In this document: piece by piece, positions 17,667 to 26,591 of the stretch
How the letters are laid out: every line of letters begins with the position of its first letter
Position numbering within the stretch: position 1 is the first letter of the stretch
DNA from: Nocardioides exalbidus
GTDB taxonomy: Bacteria > Actinomycetota > Actinomycetes > Propionibacteriales > Nocardioidaceae
DNA: 64,000 nt
Assembly (NCBI RefSeq): GCF_900105585.1
Contig: NZ_FNRT01000002.1
Span: 3,286,001 to 3,350,000 of the forward strand
Direction: 5' to 3'
The notes under the pieces: generated by a model
The model's database searches: none
Seen by the model: only the letters and a program-made list of their open reading frames with translations
What the model was told of the DNA's origin: nothing
Program-made: the position numbers and the translations under genes

Positions 17667-18101
17667 TCAGCCGTGCGCGCGGCGGGTCAGGGCGCGCAGG
17701 GTCTCCTGGAGCTGGGCGAACTCGGTCGGGTCGAGCCCGAGCAGGTCCACCATGTCGCAGTGGACGCGGTCGGCGTGACGCCGCAGCTCCTCGCCCTTCC
17801 GGGCGAGCGACACCACGACCTCGCGCTCGTCGGCGTGGTTGCGCCGTCGCTCGACGAGGCCGCGCGACTCCATGCGCTTGAGCAGCGGCGTCAGCGTGCC
17901 GTGGTCGAGCTGGAGGGAGTCGGCGATGTCGCGGACCGTCCGGTCGTCACGCTCCCAGAGGGCGATCAGGACGAGGTACTGCGGGTACGTCAGGCCCAGC
18001 TCGGTGAGCACCGGACGGTAGGCAGCGGTCACTGCGCGGGAGGCGGCGTACAGGTCGAAGCAGAGCTGGTCCGACAACGGCGGCGCCTGGAGGGAGGCCA
18101 T
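17667..18101 (-). CDS. ohrR: MarR-family organic-peroxide sensor (OhrR-like)
   Basis: A 144-residue winged-helix regulator. The N-terminal LCFDLYAASRAVTAAYRP segment is characteristic of OhrR, with the peroxidatic Cys at position 14. A second cysteine at 115 fits the two-Cys OhrR subclass, in which hydroperoxides drive an intersubunit disulfide and release DNA. The wing (~85-98) is rich in Arg and Asp as usual. ATG 18101 is chosen over the upstream in-frame alternative because it matches family length and the N-terminal helix. No ohr peroxidase gene lies beside it; the divergent gene is an ECF-like sigma factor, which may be its target. Confidence 0.85.
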   Translation of the reverse strand: MASLQAPPLSDQLCFDLYAASRAVTAAYRPVLTELGLTYPQYLVLIALWERDDRTVRDIADSLQLDHGTLTPLLKRMESRGLVERRRNHADEREVVVSLARKGEELRRHADRVHCDMVDLLGLDPTEFAQLQETLRALTRRAHG

Positions 18102-18129
18102 GACAGGACATTCTGCCTCATGAGATATA

Positions 18130-18158
18130 CCTTGTGCCCAAGAGGTTGTGGCACAAGG
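18130..18158. promoter_or_regulatory. Inverted repeat, candidate OhrR operator
   Basis: Perfect nine-base arms CCTTGTGCC (18130-18138) and GGCACAAGG (18150-18158) flank an 11-base spacer. The site lies 29 bases from the ohrR start and 29 bases before the start of the divergent sigma-like gene, an ideal position for a regulator controlling both. Assignment to OhrR is inferred from adjacency. Confidence 0.6.
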
Positions 18159-18186
18159 CATTACCTCCCACATATTGGGGAGACAC

Positions 18187-18675
18187 GTGACACGACGACA
18201 GACGCGCGAGAGCGCACCGACCGGGGGCCTGGAACAGCTGCTCCTGGACTCGGCCGGCGGCGACCAGTCCGCGTTCGCGCAGCTCTACGACGCACTCGCA
18301 CCGCAGGTCCACGGCCTCGTGCGCTGCGTGGTCGAGGACCCCCTCGTGGCCGAGGAGGTGACGGTCTCCGCCTTCGTGGAGACCTGGCGCCGCGCCCGGG
18401 CGTTCGACCCCGCCCGCGGCAGCGCCCAGTCGTGGGTCCTGGCCACCGCGCACCTGGTCGCCGTGCGCCACAGGCGCGGTGGGCGCAGCACTGCGGGCCG
18501 GTCCGGGAGACCGCGACGCGGCGGCGCGGGCGAGCTCGGGTGGGACGCCCTGGAGCTGGCCTACCTCGGGGGCTGCACGGAGACCGAGATCTCCACCCTC
18601 ATGAACACCTCGCCCGAGACCACCCGGGGCCGGATCACCGACAGCCTCGTCTCCCTGTCACGAAAGAACGGATGA
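18187..18675 (+). CDS. Short ECF-like RNA polymerase sigma factor
   Basis: A 162-residue protein. Residues ~13-75 match sigma region 2 (QSAFAQLYDALAPQVHGLV and a following EEVTVSAFVETW segment). A Gly/Arg/Ser-rich linker follows. Residues ~118-160 match region 4 (LELAYLGGCTETEISTLM helix-turn-helix). GTG 18187 is preferred to an upstream ATG because GGGGAG is four bases ahead of it and family alignment begins shortly after. It is slightly shorter than usual ECF factors, with an abridged linker. The stop overlaps the ATG of a LuxR regulator, so the two are translationally coupled. No anti-sigma gene is adjacent, and the operator beside it suggests peroxide-linked control. Confidence 0.78.
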   Translation: MTRRQTRESAPTGGLEQLLLDSAGGDQSAFAQLYDALAPQVHGLVRCVVEDPLVAEEVTVSAFVETWRRARAFDPARGSAQSWVLATAHLVAVRHRRGGRSTAGRSGRPRRGGAGELGWDALELAYLGGCTETEISTLMNTSPETTRGRITDSLVSLSRKNG

Positions 18676-19304
18676 ACGTGCGCATCACCATGATCAACCA
18701 CGACGAGATCGTCGTCCTGGGGGTGGCGACCATGCTCGCCCGTCACGCCAGGGACATCGAGGTCCACGACCCGAGGACCGGTCTCGACCAGCACGTCGAC
18801 ATCGCGCTCCACGACCCGAGCGGCAGCGTCGGCGCCGACGCCAGGGTCCTGCAGCGTCTGCTCGCCGACCCACGCCTGGGCCGGGTCGTCGCCTTCACCG
18901 GGGACTTCGACCCGGCGACCGCGGAGACCCACTTCCAGAGCGGGTACGCCGGCTACCTGAGCACGGCGCTTCCGCACGAGCGGCTGATCGACAGCCTGCG
19001 CGACATCCACGACGGTCGTCGCGTCCTCGCGCCGGGCGAGGTCGACGGCGCGGTCACGGGTGAGGCCTGGCCGGGCCAGGCGGCCGGCCTGACCGCACGC
19101 GAGGCCGACGTGCTGTCGCTCATCGCGGCCGGCATGAGCAACAAGGAGATCGCCGAGCAGCTCGGGGTGACCATCAACTCGGTGAAGTCCTACATCCGGG
19201 GTGCCTACCGGACGATCGGCGTCGACAGCCGGACCAAGGCCGTGCTGTGGGGCATCACGCACGGACTCCGCACCCCGCGGGTGGACCTCAGCGGGGCCGA
19301 GTAG
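18672..19304 (+). CDS. Orphan LuxR/NarL-family regulator with degenerate receiver
   Basis: A 210-residue protein with an N-terminal receiver-like domain (1-~125) and a C-terminal LuxR helix-turn-helix (~139-200, LTAREADVLSLIAAGMSNKE). Receiver features are only partly kept: the acidic pair is reduced to D11-E12, the phosphoacceptor position retains D48, and the conserved lysine before the last helix is replaced by Thr98 (GYLST). No histidine kinase lies nearby. The ATG overlaps the sigma-gene stop. It is clearly paralogous to the regulator at 45435-46106, sharing the GYAGYLST and NDGRR/HDGRRVLAP segments and the HTH. It may act without phosphorylation. Confidence 0.85.
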   Translation: MNVRITMINHDEIVVLGVATMLARHARDIEVHDPRTGLDQHVDIALHDPSGSVGADARVLQRLLADPRLGRVVAFTGDFDPATAETHFQSGYAGYLSTALPHERLIDSLRDIHDGRRVLAPGEVDGAVTGEAWPGQAAGLTAREADVLSLIAAGMSNKEIAEQLGVTINSVKSYIRGAYRTIGVDSRTKAVLWGITHGLRTPRVDLSGAE

Positions 19305-19360
19305 GGACCAGCGCCGCTGGACGGGGAACAGCCCACCGTCCCGGCCGGTTGCGACAGGAC

Positions 19361-20806
19361 GTGAGTGCACCCGAGATCACCCGCGCCAGCGTGGGGCTGC
19401 GCAGCGAGCGCGGTCCCCTCCTCCTCGCGGTGATGCTCAGCATCGGCCTGGTCGCGATCGACGCGACGATCCTGGCGACCGCGGTGCCGTCCGTGGTCGA
19501 CGACCTCGGCGGCTTCACCTCGTTCCCCTGGCTCTTCTCGATCTACCTGCTCGCGCAGGCCGTCTCGGTGCCGATCTACGGCAAGGTCGCCGACCTCTAC
19601 GGGCGCAAGCCGGTGATGCTCGTCGGCATCGGCCTCTTCGTCGTCGGCTCGCTGCTGTGCGGCGTCGCGTGGAGCATGCCCGCGCTCATCGTCTTCCGGC
19701 TCGTGCAGGGCCTCGGTGCCGGAGCCGTGCAGCCGATGGGCATGACGATCGTCGGCGACGTCTACTCGCTCGCCGAGCGCGCCAAGGTGCAGGGCTACAT
19801 CGCGAGCGTCTGGGCCATGGCGTCGGTCGTCGGCCCGACGCTGGGCGGGATCTTCGCCGACTACCTGTCCTGGCGCTGGATCTTCCTCGTCAACCTCCCG
19901 CTCGGAATCGCGGCCGGCTGGGTGCTGTGGCGCCGCTTCGACGAGAGGGTGGAGCCCCGCAAGCACTCCATCGACTACCTCGGAGCCGTGCTCCTCGCGG
20001 GCGGCGGGTCGCTCCTGCTGCTCGGGCTGCTCGAGGGCGGCGTGCGCTGGGGCTGGGGCTCCGCGACCGGCGTGGCGATCCTCGCCGCCGCGGCGGTGCT
20101 GGTCGTCGCCTTCGTGGCGGTCGAGTCGAGGACGGCCGAACCGGTGCTGCCGCTCTGGATCTTCCGCCGGCGCGTGCTCAACGCGTCCAACTCCGGGTCG
20201 TTCGTCGTCGGCGTGCTCATGCTCGGGCTGACGTCGTACGTCCCCCTCTACGCCCAGGCGGTCCTCGGCCACGGCGCGCTGGTCGCCGGGCTCACGCTCG
20301 CGTCGATGACGATCGGGTGGCCGATCGCGGCGTCGACGAGCGGCCGGTTCTACCTGGGCATCGGCTTCCGCAGGACCGTGCTGATGGGTGCCGCGTTCGT
20401 GGTCGCCGGCGGGTTGCTGCTGCTCCGGGTCAGCGCCGACAGCGCGCTGTGCGAGCTCGCCCTGCCGTGCTTCGTGATGGGCATCGGCTTCGGGTACGTC
20501 GCCAGCCCGGGCGTGGTCGTGGCCCAGTCGAGCGTGGGCTGGGAGCACCGCGGTGTCGCCACGGGGACCAACATGTTCGCCCGCTCGATGGGCAGCGCGG
20601 TGGGCGTCGCCGTGTTCGGCGCGATCGTCAACAGCCGGGTCGCGGGCGCCGGGACGGCCGGCACGGTCGACCTCGAGCACCTCGCCGCAGGCGTCCTCGC
20701 GCCCGCGATCCACGCCGTCTTCGTGTGCTCGGCGGTGGTCGCGTTCGTGCTCCTGCTGTCCGGGCTGCTGATGCCGCGCAACGCCGGAACGCAGCCCGCT
20801 CCCTGA
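19361..20806 (+). CDS. MFS transporter, DHA2 (EmrB/QacA) type
   Basis: A 481-residue transporter with about 14 hydrophobic segments, the number typical of drug:H+ antiporter family 2. The DATILATAVPSVVDDLGG motif in helix 1, the GKVADLYGRKPVM loop (motif A) and the RLVQGLGAGAVQPMG segment (motif B/C region) are all present. GTG 19361 follows AGGA and clears the upstream regulator gene; longer in-frame starts would overlap it. These pumps export toxic organics or metabolites. It follows the sigma/LuxR pair by 57 bases and could be their target. Confidence 0.9.
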   Translation: MSAPEITRASVGLRSERGPLLLAVMLSIGLVAIDATILATAVPSVVDDLGGFTSFPWLFSIYLLAQAVSVPIYGKVADLYGRKPVMLVGIGLFVVGSLLCGVAWSMPALIVFRLVQGLGAGAVQPMGMTIVGDVYSLAERAKVQGYIASVWAMASVVGPTLGGIFADYLSWRWIFLVNLPLGIAAGWVLWRRFDERVEPRKHSIDYLGAVLLAGGGSLLLLGLLEGGVRWGWGSATGVAILAAAAVLVVAFVAVESRTAEPVLPLWIFRRRVLNASNSGSFVVGVLMLGLTSYVPLYAQAVLGHGALVAGLTLASMTIGWPIAASTSGRFYLGIGFRRTVLMGAAFVVAGGLLLLRVSADSALCELALPCFVMGIGFGYVASPGVVVAQSSVGWEHRGVATGTNMFARSMGSAVGVAVFGAIVNSRVAGAGTAGTVDLEHLAAGVLAPAIHAVFVCSAVVAFVLLLSGLLMPRNAGTQPAP

Positions 20807-20872
20807 AGCACGGGCCCGCTTTGCGATGCTTGCGCACCGACCAGGGTGGACGACGAAGGGGAGAGCGGGGCA

Positions 20873-22372
20873 GTGAGCGAGATCGCCGGCGAGCTGGCGC
20901 GCGTCAAGGGCGCGTTCGCGCAGCCGACCCTGACGCTCCTGCACCAGCGGCAGGCGCCCGTCGTGATCACGATCTTCCGCACCGCGTTCGGCCGCTCGAA
21001 CACCCCGATCCCGACCGCCCGCCTGCACACCCAGGTCGAGGAGCACGTCGAGCAGATGCGCCGTGCGGGCGAGCAGGACGTCCCCGTCGGCAGTGGTCGC
21101 GAGATCTGCCAGCGGTGGATGCGCGGCCAGTGGCTGGTGCGCTCGCTCGACGAGCAGGGCAACGAGGTCTACGCCCTGACCTCGCACGCGCAGCAGGCGC
21201 TCGAGCTCGTGAAGAACCTGGCGCGTGACCGGGCCACGCTCAGCGAGCACCGCGTCGCCACCATCCTGAGCACGGTCCGGCGCTTCAACTCCGAGGCCAA
21301 CCCCGACCGCACCGCACGGGTCACGATCCTCAACGAGGAGATCGCCCGGCTCCAGGGCGAGCGCGACCGGCTCGTCGACGGCGGCGACCTCGAGGGCGCC
21401 ACCGAGGACTACATGCTCGAGGGGTTCACCGAGCTCCTCTCGCTGATCTCCGCGCTGCCGAGCGACTTCGCCCGCGTGGAGGAGCGGTTCGCCGCGATCC
21501 GCAGCGAGATCCTCGCGGCCTTCCGCGCCGAGGACCGGCCGGCCGGCGAGGTGATCGACGCCTACCTCTCGCGCGCCGATGCGCTCATGACGGCGACGCA
21601 CGAGGGCCGGGCGTTCGAGGGCGCGTTCGCCCTGCTGCGCGACGACGCGCTGGTGACCCGGCTGCGCGAGGACCTCACGGACCTGCTCGAGCACCCGCTC
21701 TCCGACCGGATCCTCAGCGACGCCGACCGGGCCGAGCTGCGCGGCACCGTCCGGCTCGTGCGCGACGGCCTCGACCGGGTGCTGGCCCAGCGCTCGCGGG
21801 TCACCGCGACCCTCAAGGAATACATCGTCTCCCACGACGCCGCCCGCGACCGCGAGCTGGAGCAGGTGCTCCGACAGGTCGAGTCCGAGCTGATGACGTG
21901 GATGGCGAGCACCGGTCCGCGGGCCACCCACGACGTCGCCCTCCTGCCGGCCCGGGCCTCCGTCGAGCACCTGCGCGAGCGGTTCCACGACCCGGCCGAC
22001 GACGTGCTGCCCGACCGGATCGTCGCGGCCGACCCCGATCTCGCCCCGCAGGTCTCGCTCGCCGAGCTCGTGGCGCAGGGCGGACCCAGGCTCGGGACCC
22101 TCCGCGAGCGCCTCGACGCGGCCCTCGCGTCCCTGCTCCCCGCCGGGTCCCTGGGCGCGCTCTTCGACGGGCTCGAGCCGTCGCTGCGGCGCCCGGTCGA
22201 GATCTTCGGGCTCCTCCACCTCGCCGCCGAGCGCGCGTGGGAGGCGGAGGAGGACACCGAGGCCTTCGACGCCGTACGCCCCGACGGCAGCCGGCGGTCG
22301 TTCGCCGTCCCGCGCACCGCGCTGCCCGACCCCGACCTCGCACCTCGTCCAGACACGGAGACCCGCACATGA
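20873..22372 (+). CDS. jetA: JetA/MksF-like SMC complex kleisin subunit (DUF3375)
   Basis: A 499-residue protein matching the DUF3375 family, the kleisin-like subunit of MksBEF/Wadjet type I SMC complexes. An N-terminal winged-helix region (~1-110, with LHTQVEEHVEQMRRAG) is followed by long helical and coiled segments, including ILNEEIARLQGERDRLVDGG near residues 145-165, and a C-terminal domain ending in an acidic stretch. GTG 20873 is favoured because GGGGAG lies nine bases ahead; an earlier GTG at 20846 lacks this. The ATG of jetB overlaps its stop. In Wadjet, JetA bridges the ATPase heads of JetC and carries JetB. Confidence 0.87.
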   Translation: MSEIAGELARVKGAFAQPTLTLLHQRQAPVVITIFRTAFGRSNTPIPTARLHTQVEEHVEQMRRAGEQDVPVGSGREICQRWMRGQWLVRSLDEQGNEVYALTSHAQQALELVKNLARDRATLSEHRVATILSTVRRFNSEANPDRTARVTILNEEIARLQGERDRLVDGGDLEGATEDYMLEGFTELLSLISALPSDFARVEERFAAIRSEILAAFRAEDRPAGEVIDAYLSRADALMTATHEGRAFEGAFALLRDDALVTRLREDLTDLLEHPLSDRILSDADRAELRGTVRLVRDGLDRVLAQRSRVTATLKEYIVSHDAARDRELEQVLRQVESELMTWMASTGPRATHDVALLPARASVEHLRERFHDPADDVLPDRIVAADPDLAPQVSLAELVAQGGPRLGTLRERLDAALASLLPAGSLGALFDGLEPSLRRPVEIFGLLHLAAERAWEAEEDTEAFDAVRPDGSRRSFAVPRTALPDPDLAPRPDTETRT

Positions 22373-23088
22373 GCATCGACGCCCACCCCGAGGTCGACGC
22401 CGAGATCACCGACGAGATCGCCGACGAGCTGCTCGACGAGGGCTCGGTGTCGCTGTTCGAGGGCGACGAGGGCGGCCTCGAGTACGGCCAGCGCCGCGCC
22501 CTCGTCACGCTGCTCAAGCAGCGCTTCATCAGCGCCCGCACGCACCCGCGCGACTGGGCGGTGCTCGTCGAGCACGAGCGGCTCCTCCGGTCGCGGCTCA
22601 ACGACCTGTTCCTCGACCTGCAGGTCGACCGCGAGCGCGAGGTCGCCTGGAAGCGACAGGCCACGTCCGAGACCGGCGGCCGGTTCCCGACGATCCTCTA
22701 CGACGCCGCGTGGTCGCGCGAGGAGACGCTGGTGCTGGTGCACCTGCGCGACCGGCTGCGTGCCGGTCTGGCCAGCGGTGACGCGCGGGTCTACATCGAC
22801 CGCGAGGACGTCGTCGCCTACGTCGCCAGCTTCCGCCCGTCCCACGCGACCGACGTCGCCGGTGACGAGAAGCGCGCCCGCAACGCGGTCGCCAGCGTGG
22901 TGAAGTCCGGCCTGCTCATCCCGACCGGGTCCGACGAGCGCTTCGAGATCAGCGAGGCCGTCGAGCCGCTGATCCCGATGGAGCTGCTCCAGGAGCTCCT
23001 CGCCGCACTGCTCGCCGCCACCAGCAGCGGTGTCGCGCCCGAGCCCGACGACGAGGACCTCTTCGAGGACGAGGCAGGGGAGGACTGA
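22369..23088 (+). CDS. jetB: JetB/MksE-like SMC accessory subunit (DUF4194)
   Basis: A 239-residue acidic protein of the DUF4194 family, the KITE-type winged-helix subunit of Wadjet/MksBEF complexes. The order of elements is an acidic N terminus, a QRRALVTLLKQRFISARTHP helix near 45-60, a HERLLRSRLNDLFLDLQVD segment, and a VASVVKSGLLIPTGSDERFE segment late in the protein. The last ~12 residues are almost all Asp/Glu. It overlaps jetA by four bases and is separated from jetC by two. Its partners are therefore co-translated in fixed order, as in all characterised jet/mks operons. Confidence 0.87.
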   Translation: MSIDAHPEVDAEITDEIADELLDEGSVSLFEGDEGGLEYGQRRALVTLLKQRFISARTHPRDWAVLVEHERLLRSRLNDLFLDLQVDREREVAWKRQATSETGGRFPTILYDAAWSREETLVLVHLRDRLRAGLASGDARVYIDREDVVAYVASFRPSHATDVAGDEKRARNAVASVVKSGLLIPTGSDERFEISEAVEPLIPMELLQELLAALLAATSSGVAPEPDDEDLFEDEAGED

Positions 23089-23090
23089 GC

Positions 23091-26000
23091 ATGTCCATCG
23101 ACGAGATCGAGCAGGCGCCGGTCGACGGGCTCTTCGAGCAGAGCGACGTCGCCACCCCGGCCGACGACACCATGCAGTGGCGCGCGGCGCTGCTGCAGCT
23201 GGTGAACTGGGGCGGCTTCGGCGGCCTGACCGTCGTCCCGCTCCGCGGTGACGCGACGATGATCTCCGGCGCCTCGGGCGTCGGGAAGAGCACCATCCTC
23301 GACGCCTACACGGCGCTGATGATGCCGTCGGACACGAAGTTCAACGGCGCCTCCAACGACGCCGTCGCCGGCCGTGCCCGCGGGGCCGGCCAGCGCAACC
23401 TCCTGTCGTACCTCCGCGGTGCCGTCGACGTCGTCGACGACCCCCGCACGGGCCGGCCGGTCGAGAAGCTGCTGCGGGGCAAGGGCGCCGACACGTGGGG
23501 CGCGATCGCGATGACCTACGTCAACGACCAGGGTGGTCGGTTCACCGCGGTCCGCACCTACTACGTCCCGCGACGCGCGACCCGGTCCGCCGACGTGCAG
23601 ATGCAGCTCGCCACCCAGGACGGCCCGCTCGCGCTCGACTCGCTCGAGGTCGCGGTGCCCGAGCGGTTCCACGCCACCACGCTGAAGAAGCTCTTCCCCG
23701 GCATCCGGGTGCACCGCACCTACGCGGAGTTCGCCGCCGTGCTGCACGCGCGGCTCGGCATCGGTGCGAACGGCGACGGCGCGAAGGCGCTGCGGCTGCT
23801 CGCCCGCATCCAGGCCGGGAACCAGGTGCGCAGCGTCGACGAGCTCTACAAGGACATGGTGCTCGAGCGGCCCTCGACGTTCGCCGCGGCCGATCGGGCC
23901 ATCGAGCACTTCGACGACCTCGACACCGCGCACTCCGCGATGCGCACCGAGGAGCAGAAGCTCGAGCTGCTCGCACCGATCGCCGACCTCCACGAGCGCC
24001 GGACCGCTGCCACGCAGCGGCTCGCCGAGCTCGACTCCTACGGCGTGACCGTCGACGGCGACACCCCGCTGCGGATGTGGCTGCTGCGCACGCACCTCCG
24101 CCTGGTCGAGCAGGCCGTGGCCGACAACCGGGCCGACCGCGCGTCGACGGTCGACGAGCTCGCCGCGACGACCTCCGCCGAGCGCACGCAGCTGGCGGAC
24201 CTCGAGGCGGCCCGCGAGTCGCACCGCGCGGCCGGCGGGTCGACCCTCCAGTCGCTCGCGCTGTCGCTGGAGCAGGAGCAGGTCGTCCGCGAGGACCGGC
24301 TCGCCCGGCGCGGCGTCCTCCAGGAGCGGCTGCTGCCGCTGATCGAGGCGACCGCTGTCGACACGGGTGCCGGCGACGCCCTGGACATCGACGGCGCGCT
24401 GCAGTCGGGTGAGTCGTTCGCGATGCTCCAGCTGCACGCGCAACAGTGGCTGTCGGGCTGGCAGCGCGACCAGGAGCGGGTCCGGCGCGAGCGCGACGAC
24501 GTGCTGCGCGGCCAGTTCCCGCTCAGCGAGCGACAGGCCACCCTCCGCCGCGAGCGCGCGTCGCTCGAGGGCCGGGCGGGACGCATGCCCGCGCGGATGC
24601 ACGAGCTGCGCGCCGAGGTCGCCGAGGCGAGCGGGATCAGCCCCGCGGACCTGCCGTTCGTCGCCGAGCTCCTCGACGTCGCGCCCGACGAGGCCCGCTG
24701 GCGCACCGCGATCGAGACCGTCCTCGGCGCGAGCGCCCGGATGATGCTCGTCCCGCTCGACCGGCTCGGTGACTTCTCGTCCGCCATCGACGGGCTGCGG
24801 CTGCGCGGCCGCCTGGTCTTCGAGGGCGTCGAGCTCGACCTGCCCGACCTCGGCCCCGGCGACCCCGAGCGGGTCGCGGGCAAGCTGGTGTTCCAGGACT
24901 CGCCGTTCGCCGGCTGGGTGCAGGCGCACGTCGCCGAGCCCTCGCGCAACGCACTCTGCGTCGAGTCCGCCGACGACCTCGACGGGCCCGCCCGCGGATC
25001 GGGACTGCGGGTCACGCTGGCCGGCCAGACCCGCCACGGGCGCCGCGGTGCGCACGGGCGCAACGACACCCGCAGCATCATCGGCTTCTCCAACGCGGAC
25101 GCGATCGCCGAGGTCGACGCCGAGCTCGCCGAGCTCGACCAGCGCCTCGACGAGGTCGGCGCCCAGGTCGTCGAGCTCGACCGCCGGTCCCGGGTGCTCG
25201 AGCGGCAGCGGTCGGCGTACGACGCCGTGGTGACCGCGCGCTTCGACGACTTCGACGTCGACGGCGCCGACCGTCGCATCGCCGACCTCGAGCGCCGGCG
25301 CAGCGAGATCCTCGACTCCGACGACGGGCTCCAGGCGCTGGAGACGCAGATCGCGGAGCTGACGGCGCGGCTGGAGGGCACCCGGCGCGCGCGCTACGCC
25401 GTCGAGCAGCGCCAGCGCGAGCTCAACACCGCGCACGCGGACCTCGTCGACGCCGAGGACGACGTCAACGACCGCCTCCGCGCGATGGAGGAGGCCGGCA
25501 GGGTCGTCCTCGACGACGCGCAGGACGCCGCGCTCCGGGTGGACTTCGCGGCTGCTGCGGCACCGGCCGACCCGGGCGACCTCGAGCGGTTCGCCGAGAC
25601 CTCCCAGCGGCTGGCGGTGCGGCTGCGCACGGCGGTGACCGACGCCGAGGCCGAGCTCAAGCGGGTGGACGACGACCTCGCGCAGGTCTTCCGGGTCTAC
25701 AAGTTCCAGTGGGACTCGCCGAACCTCGGCACGACCGCGGACTCCTACCCCGACTACGCCCGGATCCTCGACGACATCCGCGGCGAGGGCCTGGCTGCCC
25801 GGCGGGCCGAGTGGCGACGCCGGCTCACCGAGTGGAGCGGGCAGGACCTCGTCCCGCTCGTCGGCGCGATGGCCGCCTCGGTCGAGGAGATCGAGGACCG
25901 GCTCGAGCCGATCAACGCGATCCTGCGGCGCCTGGAGTTCGGGGCGTCCGGTGACCGCCTGCGGATCCGGCTCCGTCGCCTCGCGCCCGCCCACGTGCAG

Positions 26001-26582
26001 GCGTTCATGAAGGACCTCCGCGCGCTCTCGTCCGGTGCGGCGCCCGAGCTGGGGGAGGAGGCGCTCGAGAAGCGGTTCGCCGAGCTCAGCAGGTTCATGC
26101 AGCAGCTGCGCAGGCCCAGCCAGGTCGGTGACGCGGCGACCGCGCTGACCGACCGCGACCGCCTCCTCGACGTGCGCCGGCACGTGGAGATCAGCGCCGA
26201 GCGCTACGACCACACGACCGGCGAGCTGCGGGCGACCTACCGGACGCTGGGGGAGAAGAGCGGCGGCGAGAGCCAGGAGCTGGTCGCCTTCATCGTCGGC
26301 TCCGCGCTGCGCTTCCGGCTCGGCGACGAGATGCGCTCGCGCCCGCGGTTCGCGCCGGTCTTCCTCGACGAGGGCTTCGTCAAGGCCGACTCCGAGTTCG
26401 CCGGGCGTGCGGTGCAGGCCTGGCGGGGGCTGGGCTTCCAGCTCATCGTCGGCGTCCCGCTCGACAAGGTCACCGGCCTCGAGCCCCACATGGACGAGCT
26501 GCTCGCGATCACCAAGAACGCCACGACGCACCAGTCGTGGATCACGCCGATCACGGACGCCGTGCGGGGGACCGGCACGTAG
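23091..26582 (+). CDS. jetC: JetC/MksB-like SMC ATPase
   Basis: A 1163-residue SMC-like ATPase. Walker A GASGVGKS is at residues 60-67. Long coiled-coil arms span ~250-480 and ~680-900 with a hinge-like globular region between them (around 490-650). The ABC signature SGGES lies near residue 1057 and Walker B PVFLDEG near 1088. The head is intact, so ATP-driven dimerisation should work. In Wadjet type I, JetABC extrudes loops on small circular DNA and JetD cleaves it; MksBEF without a nuclease organises chromosomes. No jetD follows. The next gene is a membrane protein nine bases on. Confidence 0.92.
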   Translation: MSIDEIEQAPVDGLFEQSDVATPADDTMQWRAALLQLVNWGGFGGLTVVPLRGDATMISGASGVGKSTILDAYTALMMPSDTKFNGASNDAVAGRARGAGQRNLLSYLRGAVDVVDDPRTGRPVEKLLRGKGADTWGAIAMTYVNDQGGRFTAVRTYYVPRRATRSADVQMQLATQDGPLALDSLEVAVPERFHATTLKKLFPGIRVHRTYAEFAAVLHARLGIGANGDGAKALRLLARIQAGNQVRSVDELYKDMVLERPSTFAAADRAIEHFDDLDTAHSAMRTEEQKLELLAPIADLHERRTAATQRLAELDSYGVTVDGDTPLRMWLLRTHLRLVEQAVADNRADRASTVDELAATTSAERTQLADLEAARESHRAAGGSTLQSLALSLEQEQVVREDRLARRGVLQERLLPLIEATAVDTGAGDALDIDGALQSGESFAMLQLHAQQWLSGWQRDQERVRRERDDVLRGQFPLSERQATLRRERASLEGRAGRMPARMHELRAEVAEASGISPADLPFVAELLDVAPDEARWRTAIETVLGASARMMLVPLDRLGDFSSAIDGLRLRGRLVFEGVELDLPDLGPGDPERVAGKLVFQDSPFAGWVQAHVAEPSRNALCVESADDLDGPARGSGLRVTLAGQTRHGRRGAHGRNDTRSIIGFSNADAIAEVDAELAELDQRLDEVGAQVVELDRRSRVLERQRSAYDAVVTARFDDFDVDGADRRIADLERRRSEILDSDDGLQALETQIAELTARLEGTRRARYAVEQRQRELNTAHADLVDAEDDVNDRLRAMEEAGRVVLDDAQDAALRVDFAAAAAPADPGDLERFAETSQRLAVRLRTAVTDAEAELKRVDDDLAQVFRVYKFQWDSPNLGTTADSYPDYARILDDIRGEGLAARRAEWRRRLTEWSGQDLVPLVGAMAASVEEIEDRLEPINAILRRLEFGASGDRLRIRLRRLAPAHVQAFMKDLRALSSGAAPELGEEALEKRFAELSRFMQQLRRPSQVGDAATALTDRDRLLDVRRHVEISAERYDHTTGELRATYRTLGEKSGGESQELVAFIVGSALRFRLGDEMRSRPRFAPVFLDEGFVKADSEFAGRAVQAWRGLGFQLIVGVPLDKVTGLEPHMDELLAITKNATTHQSWITPITDAVRGTGT

Positions 26583-26591
26583 GCTCTCGAA

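Noticed and set aside
16251..19304. A 1017-codon plus-strand open frame across the JmjC, ohrR and sigma genes
   Set aside because: Only its last 210 codons (the LuxR regulator) are real; the rest is antisense to the oxygenase and OhrR genes and low in complexity.
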